Assembly: GCF_000022025.1 (NCBI RefSeq)
Contig: NC_011886.1
Coordinates: 2,118,980 to 2,182,979 of the forward strand
Source: Pseudarthrobacter chlorophenolicus A6
GTDB taxonomy: Bacteria > Actinomycetota > Actinomycetes > Actinomycetales > Micrococcaceae
Direction: 5' to 3'
Length of the DNA stretch: 64,000 nt
In this document: one piece after another, positions 52,091 through 58,654 of the stretch
Layout: each line of letters begins with the position of its first letter
How positions within the stretch are numbered: the stretch's first letter is position 1
Notes under the pieces: model-generated
Told to the model about the DNA's origin: nothing
Database searches by the model: none
The model's input: only the letters and a program-made list of their open reading frames with translations
Translations under genes and position numbers: made by a program

Positions 52091-53455
52091 ATGGACAAGA
52101 GAATCTTCGGCATCGAAACAGAATTCGGAATCTCGTATTCAAGCCCCGATTCGAGGCCTCTTGCCCCGGAAGAGGTAGCCCGCTACCTGTTCCGCAAGGT
52201 TGTCAGCTGGGGCCGTTCGTCCAACGTCTTCCTCACGAACGGTTCCCGGCTCTACCTGGACGTCGGATCCCATCCCGAGTACGCCACGGCCGAATGCGAC
52301 GACCTTGCCCAGCTCATCGCACATGACCGGGCCGGCGAACTCATCCTGGATGACCTCGTGGACGAAGCGCAGGCCCGCCTCGCCGCCGAGGGCTTCAACG
52401 GCACTGTCTACCTGTTCAAGAACAATACTGACTCGGCCGGAAACTCGTACGGCAGCCACGAGAACTACCTGATCCCGAGGCGGGGAGAGTTCTCCCGGCT
52501 CGCCGAAATCCTGATCCCGTTCCTCGTCACCCGCCAGCTCATCGCCGGGGCCGGAAAGATCCTCAAGACACCGCACGGGGCAACTTACGCTTTCTCCCAG
52601 CGGGCGGACCACATCTGGGAAGGCGTATCCTCCGCCACCACCCGTTCGCGTCCCATCATCAACACCCGGGACGAGCCGCACGCCGACGCCGAGTTCTACC
52701 GCCGGCTGCATGTCATTGTTGGAGATTCCAATATGTCGGAGACCACCGCCCTGATGAAGGTGGGCACTGTCGACCTGGTCCTGCGGATGATCGAAGCCGG
52801 GGTCATCATGCGGGACATGCGGATGGAAAATCCCATCCGCAGCATCCGCGAAATCTCCCACGACCTCAGCGGCCGCGCGCTGGTCAGGCTGGCAAACGGC
52901 CGCCAGCTGACCGCACTGGAAATCCAGCAGGAGTACCTGACCAAAGTCACTGCCTTCGTGCGTGAAAATGGTGCCCACAACCCCCACGTACCGCTGATCC
53001 TCGACCTGTGGGAGCGCACGCTCAAGGCCATCGAAAGCGGAGATACGCGCAGCATCGACACTGAAATTGACTGGGCTATCAAGAAGAAGCTCATGGACAG
53101 TTACCGCGAACGCCACGGACTGGGCCTGGACGCGCCACGTATTGCCCAACTGGACCTGACCTACCACGACATCTCGCGAAGCCGGGGCCTTTACTATCTC
53201 CTGCAGTCCCGGGGAGCCGTCCGCCGCCTGGTGGACGATACAGTGATCAAGGATGCCGTTGACGCACCGCCGCAGACCACCCGGGCCAAGCTCCGCGGCG
53301 ACTTTGTCCGCCGGGCCCAGGAGCTGGGCCGTGACTACACGGTGGACTGGGTGCACCTGAAACTCAACGACCGTGCACACCAGACCATCCTGTGCAAGGA
53401 CCCGTTCAGGAGCGTCGACGAGCGGGTTGATGCCCTCCTGGACTCTATGGGCTGA
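52091..53455 (+). CDS. pafA: Pup-protein ligase PafA
   Basis: A 454-residue glutamine-synthetase-like ligase that activates the Pup C-terminal Glu by phosphorylation and joins it to substrate lysines. [14 protein letters not shown] carries the nucleotide Glu residues (E9, E11). [15 protein letters not shown] holds the catalytic Asp, and [17 protein letters not shown] the metal/ATP strand. No Dop-specific insertion follows the first strand. AGGAGAG sits 4 bases before the ATG, and prcA ends 8 bases upstream, so pup-prcB-prcA-pafA is one operon. Confidence 0.97.
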   Translation: MDKRIFGIETEFGISYSSPDSRPLAPEEVARYLFRKVVSWGRSSNVFLTNGSRLYLDVGSHPEYATAECDDLAQLIAHDRAGELILDDLVDEAQARLAAEGFNGTVYLFKNNTDSAGNSYGSHENYLIPRRGEFSRLAEILIPFLVTRQLIAGAGKILKTPHGATYAFSQRADHIWEGVSSATTRSRPIINTRDEPHADAEFYRRLHVIVGDSNMSETTALMKVGTVDLVLRMIEAGVIMRDMRMENPIRSIREISHDLSGRALVRLANGRQLTALEIQQEYLTKVTAFVRENGAHNPHVPLILDLWERTLKAIESGDTRSIDTEIDWAIKKKLMDSYRERHGLGLDAPRIAQLDLTYHDISRSRGLYYLLQSRGAVRRLVDDTVIKDAVDAPPQTTRAKLRGDFVRRAQELGRDYTVDWVHLKLNDRAHQTILCKDPFRSVDERVDALLDSMG

Positions 53456-53567
53456 CACCCAGCTTCACGGGCTATTCTGGATAAGGCCCTTTTAAGGTGC
53501 CCGCAGCGATGCTGTCCGCTGCCATGCGGAACATCGCGTCCACCCTGCCCCGACGAAAGTTCTTTAC

Positions 53568-54536
53568 GTGCGCCGACTACTAGCAATCCTCCTGCCCGGC
53601 CTGCTGCTGCTCACCGCCTGCGGAGGCTCGACCGCAGAGCCGGAACCCACCAGCCAGTCCGCTGGCGACACTGCCAAGTTCGACACCCTCAAGCTGACCG
53701 ACAACGGGGACAAAAAGGCCCCGGGCGTGGACTTTCCCAAGCCGTTCGAAGTGGCTGAGCCCACCGTGAAGGTTGTCGCTGAGGGTACAGGTGACACCGT
53801 CAAGGCAAACCAGATCGCGAACATCTCGGTCCTCGCCCTCAACGGTGCAGACGGCTCCACCCTGGAAGACACCTTCCCCGGCGAGCCCGAACCCCTCGAG
53901 CTCAACGACGACCTGAAAACCAACAGCGCCGTCATCTACAACGCTTTCGTAGGCGCCAAGGTCGGCTCCAGCATTGCACTGGCAGTGCCGGGACAGAAGA
54001 GCGCCCCCGCAGCCAGCCCCAGCCCGTCAGCCGGAGCCACCCCCACGCCGAGCGCCCCGGCCAGCCCCACCCAGCTTTTGATCATCAAGGTGCTCTCCGC
54101 GGGTGACCCGACTCCCGTACTGGACAAGCCCCAGGGCGAAACCGTAACCCCGCCGGCCGGCCTGCCCACCGTGACGGAAAAAGACGGCAAGCCGGAAATC
54201 AACGTTGAAGGCGCAGCAGCCCCCACTGCACTGGTCTCCCAGGACCTCATCAAGGGCACCGGGGCCACCGTCAAGGAGACTGACACCCTGACGGTCGACT
54301 ACGTGGGCGTCAACCTGGTGGGCGGCACCAAGTTCGACTCCAGCTTCGACCGCGGCGAACCGGCCAGCTTTGGCCTGAACGAAGTCATTAAGGGCTGGAC
54401 CCAGGGCCTCGCCGGCAAGACGGTGGGCTCCCGGGTCCTCCTGGTGATCCCCAAAGACCTGGCCTACGGTGACGCCGGACAGGGCGAGGCCAAGGGTGAT
54501 CTTGTCTTCGTAGTGGACATCCTCGGCGCCAAGTAG
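53568..54536 (+). CDS. FKBP-type peptidyl-prolyl isomerase, lipoprotein
   Basis: A 322-residue secreted prolyl isomerase. Signal peptide and lipobox LLTAC with lipidated C18 (MRRLLAILLPGLLLLTACGG). A degenerate FKBP-like segment spans about 60-140, then a Pro/Ala/Ser linker (about 140-165), then a canonical FKBP domain at about 220-322 with TVDYVGVNLVGGTKFDSSFDRGEP and IKGWTQGLAGKTVGSRVLLVIP. It folds exported proteins at the membrane. GTG start. It separates pafA from pafBC along with the next gene. Confidence 0.9.
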   Translation: MRRLLAILLPGLLLLTACGGSTAEPEPTSQSAGDTAKFDTLKLTDNGDKKAPGVDFPKPFEVAEPTVKVVAEGTGDTVKANQIANISVLALNGADGSTLEDTFPGEPEPLELNDDLKTNSAVIYNAFVGAKVGSSIALAVPGQKSAPAASPSPSAGATPTPSAPASPTQLLIIKVLSAGDPTPVLDKPQGETVTPPAGLPTVTEKDGKPEINVEGAAAPTALVSQDLIKGTGATVKETDTLTVDYVGVNLVGGTKFDSSFDRGEPASFGLNEVIKGWTQGLAGKTVGSRVLLVIPKDLAYGDAGQGEAKGDLVFVVDILGAK

Positions 54537-54610
54537 CCACACTTACAGACGGGCCGCGGCCAGTCCGCGGAATCAGCACCAGCATCCTCACACAGATCAA
54601 AGGAGCAAGC

Positions 54611-55006
54611 ATGTCATTTGGACAGCGGGATTTTGACCGTACCAAGCCTGAAATCGACTTCCCCGAGGGCGATGTCCCCACCGAACTCGTGATCACCGAC
54701 CTCATCGAGGGTGACGGCCGCGAAGCCAAAGCCGGAGACACAGTCTCCACCCACTACGTGGGCGTTGCCTGGTCCACGGGTGAAGAGTTCGACGCCTCTT
54801 GGGGCCGCGGCGCGCCGCTGGACTTCCGCGTCGGCGTGGGCCAGGTAATCCAGGGATGGGACCAGGGCCTGCTGGGCATGAAGGTGGGCGGCCGCCGCCG
54901 CCTCGAAATCCCCTCCGAACTGGCCTACGGTTCCCGTGGCGCCGGCGGGGCGATTGCCCCCAACGAGGCCCTCATCTTCGTCGTGGACCTGGTCGGAGTC
55001 CGCTAG
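54611..55006 (+). CDS. FKBP-type peptidyl-prolyl isomerase, cytosolic
   Basis: A 131-residue single-domain FKBP. Active-site strands include DTVSTHYVGVAWSTGEEFDASWGRG, VGQVIQGWDQGLLGMKVGGRRRLEIP, and LAYGSRGAGGAIAPNEALIFVVDLV. No signal peptide. AAAGGAG at about 54599-54605 fixes the start. It catalyses proline isomerisation in the cytosol. Adjacent to its lipoprotein paralogue, a likely local duplication with later gain of a secretion signal in one copy. Confidence 0.93.
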   Translation: MSFGQRDFDRTKPEIDFPEGDVPTELVITDLIEGDGREAKAGDTVSTHYVGVAWSTGEEFDASWGRGAPLDFRVGVGQVIQGWDQGLLGMKVGGRRRLEIPSELAYGSRGAGGAIAPNEALIFVVDLVGVR

Positions 55007-55044
55007 GCCGGGCCGCAGGCGCACGGCGCCGTCGCGCCATGCGG

Positions 55045-55095
55045 AAGCGCGGCAGCACGCAGGACACCAGTCCCGCGGGCTGCCGCGCTTTCTGC
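55045..55095 (+). terminator. Possible terminator of the cytosolic FKBP gene
   Basis: A 12-bp perfect stem (55045-55056 with 55079-55090) around a 22-base loop, followed by TTTC at the 3' edge. Confidence 0.45.
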
Positions 55096-55114
55096 GTTCG
55101 GGGAAGGACTTTAG

Positions 55115-55120
55115 TAACGT
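55115..55120 (+). promoter_or_regulatory. -10 hexamer of pafBC (leaderless start)
   Basis: TAACGT, 7 bases before the GTG at 55128. Confidence 0.5.
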
Positions 55121-55127
55121 ACACAGG

Positions 55128-57119
55128 GTGTCCCAATCCCGAACTGAGCGCCTGCTGAACCTCCTGATCGCCCTGCTGAACACCCGTTACGGGCTTCGTC
55201 GCAGCGAACTGAGGCAGAAGGTCTACCACGACGAATCCGGAAACGACGTCGCTTTTGGCCGGATGTTCGAACGGGACAAGAACGATTTGCGCCAGTTCGG
55301 CTTCGACGTCGAAACCCTGACGGACCTGGGCTGGAGCGAGGATGACCCCGCAACCACCCGCTACCGGATCGGCAAGGAATCCAACCGGCTTCCCGACGTC
55401 GAACTCGGTCCGGAAGAGTGGACAGTCCTGCTGCTGGCATCCCAACTGTGGGAGCGAGCAGCCCTCGGCACCGCTGCCCAGAGCGCGCTCCGCAAGCTCC
55501 AGGCGTCCGGGCGGATGGCAGACGTCGAACTTCCTTCGGGCGTGCAGCCGCGCATCAGGCCTGCGGGCCAGGCCTTCGACGACCTCGTTGCGGCCATGCA
55601 CTCCCGGCACGCTGTGACCTTCCCCTATCTGGCAGGCACCACGGGCAGGGAAGAAGTCCGCACCGTCGAACCATGGGGCCTGGGCAGCCGCTTCGGGCAG
55701 TGGTACCTGATGGGGTATGATCGGGCCCGGCAGGAGCCCCGGCAATTCCGCCTGTCGCGTTTCACCGGTCCCGTCCTGACGCTGCCGAAAGAGCGGTTCG
55801 AGCCGCCGGCCGACTTCAACATCCGGCTGGAACTTGCCCGCCTCCCGGAACTGCCGCTGCGCACCGCCGTCGTGGATGTCCGGGAAGGACGCCTGCTGGC
55901 GCTGAGGGGCCGGGCAAAGGCCGCCGGAGCTGAACAGCACATCGCCGCCCAGAGGCCCGCCGGGGCTTACGACCGCCTGAGCCTGGAATTCCGTGACCCC
56001 GAAGTCCTGGCCGAAGAGCTGGCGTCCTACGGTCCCGACGCGGTGCCGGTGGCGCCCCCGGAACTGGTCCGCGCGGTGGAGCGCAGGCTGCGCGCGGCAG
56101 CCGCGTTCAGCGCGTCACCCGTCCCTGGGTACGCTTTCCCGGCCGCCCCCGCGCGCAAGGTTCGCAAGGGGACTTCGGAGGACCAGCTCAAACGAATGCT
56201 CCAGCTGGTCCCGTTCCTGGTCCATAACCAGGGGCTGCACATCCAGGATGTCGCGGAGCATTTCGGGGTGAGCCGCGGGGAACTCGAGGATGACCTGCGG
56301 ATCCTCATCTGCTCGGGCCTGCCCGAGGGCTACCCGGATGACCTTCTGGACATCCAGTGGGAAGACGACCACGTCTTCATCACCCAGGACCTCGACCTGA
56401 AGAAACCGGTTCGCTTCACCGTGGAGGAAGCCTGCGCGCTCCTCACCGGCCTCGAAACCCTGAACGGGCTGCCGGATGTCGCCGAAGGCGGTGCACTTGA
56501 GTCGGTGACGCTGAAGCTGCTGGCGGCGGCGGGGGAGGAAGGCCTGCGTGCTGCTTCCCTGTCCGGTCCGGAAGTTGCACCCGGCGACGCAACAACGCAC
56601 GCGACGGTCCGGGAGGCCATCGTCTCCGGTGCGCAGCTCCACCTGACGTACCTGTCACCGCAGCGGGACGCCGTGTCCGAGCGGGATGTGGACCCGCTCC
56701 GGCTCTATTCGCTGGATAACACCTGGTACTTCGAAGCGTTCTGCCACCGGGTCAACGGGCTGCGGAACTTCCGGCTGGACCGGGTACAGGACGTCCGCCC
56801 GAACGGGAACCGTGCAGCAGGGGACAGGAGGCCCGCCGAGGGTGTTCCGGCGAAGCTCTTCACGCCGAACGACGACGACACAACAGTCACCGTGCAGCTC
56901 ACCCGGCAGGGACGGGGCCTGGCTGAGGATTACTACGCGGACCGCACCGCAGACCTCCCCGACGGCGGACTCGTGGCAGAAATACGGTTCGGAAACACCG
57001 GCTGGCTGCCGATGTTCGTGGCCCAGCACGGGGGAGCGGTCCGGATCCTGGAACCTGCCGGCCTGGCTGACGCGGCCCGGGACTGGCTGGAGGCCGCCCT
57101 GGCACGGTACGGCGGCTAG
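55128..57119 (+). CDS. pafBC: PafB-PafC fusion, WYL-domain transcriptional activator
   Basis: A 663-residue protein made of two similar halves. Each half has an N-terminal winged HTH (first: ERLLNLLIALLNTRYGLRRSEL) followed by a WYL domain and a C-terminal WCX extension; the second half begins near 345 with LKRMLQLVPFLVHNQGLHIQDVAEHFG. In mycobacteria PafB and PafC are separate, and together activate the DNA-damage response independently of LexA. The single-gene fusion is as described in Arthrobacter. GTG start chosen by a TAACGT hexamer 7 bases upstream; a longer frame back to 54936 overlaps the FKBP gene. Confidence 0.95.
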   Translation: MSQSRTERLLNLLIALLNTRYGLRRSELRQKVYHDESGNDVAFGRMFERDKNDLRQFGFDVETLTDLGWSEDDPATTRYRIGKESNRLPDVELGPEEWTVLLLASQLWERAALGTAAQSALRKLQASGRMADVELPSGVQPRIRPAGQAFDDLVAAMHSRHAVTFPYLAGTTGREEVRTVEPWGLGSRFGQWYLMGYDRARQEPRQFRLSRFTGPVLTLPKERFEPPADFNIRLELARLPELPLRTAVVDVREGRLLALRGRAKAAGAEQHIAAQRPAGAYDRLSLEFRDPEVLAEELASYGPDAVPVAPPELVRAVERRLRAAAAFSASPVPGYAFPAAPARKVRKGTSEDQLKRMLQLVPFLVHNQGLHIQDVAEHFGVSRGELEDDLRILICSGLPEGYPDDLLDIQWEDDHVFITQDLDLKKPVRFTVEEACALLTGLETLNGLPDVAEGGALESVTLKLLAAAGEEGLRAASLSGPEVAPGDATTHATVREAIVSGAQLHLTYLSPQRDAVSERDVDPLRLYSLDNTWYFEAFCHRVNGLRNFRLDRVQDVRPNGNRAAGDRRPAEGVPAKLFTPNDDDTTVTVQLTRQGRGLAEDYYADRTADLPDGGLVAEIRFGNTGWLPMFVAQHGGAVRILEPAGLADAARDWLEAALARYGG

Positions 57120-57122
57120 ACT
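57117..57122 (+). promoter_or_regulatory. -10 hexamer of the small membrane protein gene (leaderless start)
   Basis: TAGACT, 7 bases before the ATG at 57130. Its first three bases are the pafBC stop codon. Confidence 0.45.
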
Positions 57123-57129
57123 TCTCAGC

Positions 57130-57486
57130 ATGCCTTGGTGGTTCTGGATCCTGTTATGGGTGGCGTTGGTTGCCGTGTCACTCCTCTTCTATTTCGTGCT
57201 GGGCGTTCGCCTGTTCCGCAAGTTCATGGCCACAGTCAAGGACCTTGGCGCCGCCGGCGACAAATTGGGCCACGTTGGCCCGCTCCCCGGGGCTGATCAC
57301 CAGGATCAAAAGCCCGGCATCGGGCGTCCGGCCGCGGGCTCTGCCGTTTTTGCCTCGCCAGCCGACATGCGACATGATTACGAGGCATCCAAGTCCTCCC
57401 GCCGGGAAGAACGCCGCCTTCGGCGAGTGCAGCGCAAGAAGGACCGGGGCCAGCCGCAGGCTCTCACAGATCTCGACTTCACATAG
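57130..57486 (+). CDS. Small membrane protein between pafBC and tatA
   Basis: A 118-residue protein. One transmembrane helix at about 3-25 (WWFWILLWVALVAVSLLFYF), then an amphipathic stretch and a charged tail rich in Arg/Lys (RREERRLRRVQRKKDRG). Not recognised. Its fixed place beside pafBC and tatA, with a leaderless promoter formed from the pafBC stop, indicates a real gene. It could assist Tat or be an unrelated membrane anchor. Confidence 0.7.
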   Translation: MPWWFWILLWVALVAVSLLFYFVLGVRLFRKFMATVKDLGAAGDKLGHVGPLPGADHQDQKPGIGRPAAGSAVFASPADMRHDYEASKSSRREERRLRRVQRKKDRGQPQALTDLDFT

Positions 57487-57518
57487 AAGTAGGATGTTTT
57501 TAGAGGAAAGGATTTCCC

Positions 57519-57791
57519 ATGGGAAGACTGTTTGATGGCCCCTGGCCCATCGTCATTATCATCGTTGTTGCACTGCTTCTCTTTGCCGCGCCCAAGCTTC
57601 CTGCCATGGCGCGCAGCCTTGGCCAGTCCATGCGGATCATCAAATCCGAGGTTAAGGAAATGAAGAACGACGGCAAAACCGAGCCCACCGATGCCTCCGG
57701 GCCGGTGGAGGGCACCATCGTGAACCACCCCAAGGCGAAGCCGGGAGAGCCGACCGACGGCACTGACGTTCCGCCGTCGAACCGCGCCTAA
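57519..57791 (+). CDS. tatA: Sec-independent translocase subunit TatA
   Basis: A 90-residue pore-forming Tat component. The N-terminal membrane helix is WPIVIIIVVALLLFAAPKLP, followed by the amphipathic helix ARSLGQSMRIIKSEVKEMK. The Pro at the hinge is in place. AGAGGAAAGG gives a strong ribosome site before the ATG. tatC begins 6 bases after its stop. No tatB is in the window, as is common in actinobacteria with tatB elsewhere. Confidence 0.95.
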   Translation: MGRLFDGPWPIVIIIVVALLLFAAPKLPAMARSLGQSMRIIKSEVKEMKNDGKTEPTDASGPVEGTIVNHPKAKPGEPTDGTDVPPSNRA

Positions 57792-57797
57792 ACCCCA

Positions 57798-58634
57798 GTG
57801 GCACTGAAGCGGGCCCGTAAAGCCAACCCAGAGGGACGGATGTCCCTCTGGGACCACCTCAAGGAGCTGAAGAACCGGCTGATCAAGTCGGCCATCGGAG
57901 TCGTCATTGGCGGCATCGGCGGCTGGATACTTTACGATCCGCTGCTGAAGGCCCTGGCTGAGCCCGTTAACCGTATTTCGGATCAGACCGGCGGCCTCGC
58001 CGCCATCAACTTCGGCAGCATCGCCTCCCCGTTCGACTTCAAGCTCCAGATGTCGCTTCTGATCGGCGTGGTCATCTCCAGTCCCATTTGGATCTACCAG
58101 CTGTGGGCCTTCATCACCCCGGGCCTGACATCCAAGGAGCGCCGCTACACTCTGGGCTACATGGCTGCTGCCGTCCCGCTGTTCCTGGCCGGAATCTGGG
58201 CCGGCTGGCTGGTGGTACCCCAGGTGGTCCATGCGCTGACGCAGTTCACGCCCGAGGGCTCATCCAGCGTCATTGACGCGCGAACCTACATCGAGTTCGT
58301 CACGCGCATGGTCCTGGTCCTGGGTATAGCCTTCCTGGTGCCGGTGGTCCTGGTGGGCGTCAACATGGCCGGCATTCTGTCCGGACGCACCATCCTCAAG
58401 GCTTGGCGCATCACAGTCTTCCTGGTGTTCGTGCTGGCGGCCATCGCGGCGCCCGGCGCCGATGCCATCTCCATGTTCATGCTTGCGGGGCCGCTGCTGG
58501 TGCTGTTCTTCGCAGCGATCGGTGTGTGCCTCATGAATGACAAACGCCGTGCGCGCCGCGAGTCGAAGCTGGCTGCCGAAACGGAAGCCACCGCAGACGT
58601 CGCAACCCCCAGCAGTGAACTGGGGAACCTCTAA
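57798..58634 (+). CDS. tatC: Sec-independent translocase subunit TatC
   Basis: A 278-residue six-helix membrane protein that binds the twin-Arg signal. It has MSLWDHLKELKNRLIKSAIGV near 15-35 and the periplasmic-loop motif FITPGLTSKERRY, then ARTYIEFVTRMVLVLGIAFLVPV. GTG start, 6 bases after tatA, so the pair is co-translated. The C-terminal cytosolic tail is charged and contains two Thr/Ala repeats. Confidence 0.96.
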   Translation: MALKRARKANPEGRMSLWDHLKELKNRLIKSAIGVVIGGIGGWILYDPLLKALAEPVNRISDQTGGLAAINFGSIASPFDFKLQMSLLIGVVISSPIWIYQLWAFITPGLTSKERRYTLGYMAAAVPLFLAGIWAGWLVVPQVVHALTQFTPEGSSSVIDARTYIEFVTRMVLVLGIAFLVPVVLVGVNMAGILSGRTILKAWRITVFLVFVLAAIAAPGADAISMFMLAGPLLVLFFAAIGVCLMNDKRRARRESKLAAETEATADVATPSSELGNL

Positions 58635-58642
58635 GCTCCCAT

Positions 58643-58648
58643 TAGGCT
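58643..58648 (+). promoter_or_regulatory. -10 hexamer of helY (leaderless start)
   Basis: TAGGCT, 6 bases before the ATG at 58655. Confidence 0.5.
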
Positions 58649-58654
58649 TGGTGT

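Noticed and set aside
55007..55127. PafBC-type RecA-NDp promoter upstream of pafBC (self-activation)
   Set aside because: I looked for a TTGTCRGTG-like element with spaced -10 here and at other promoters by eye and found none convincing.
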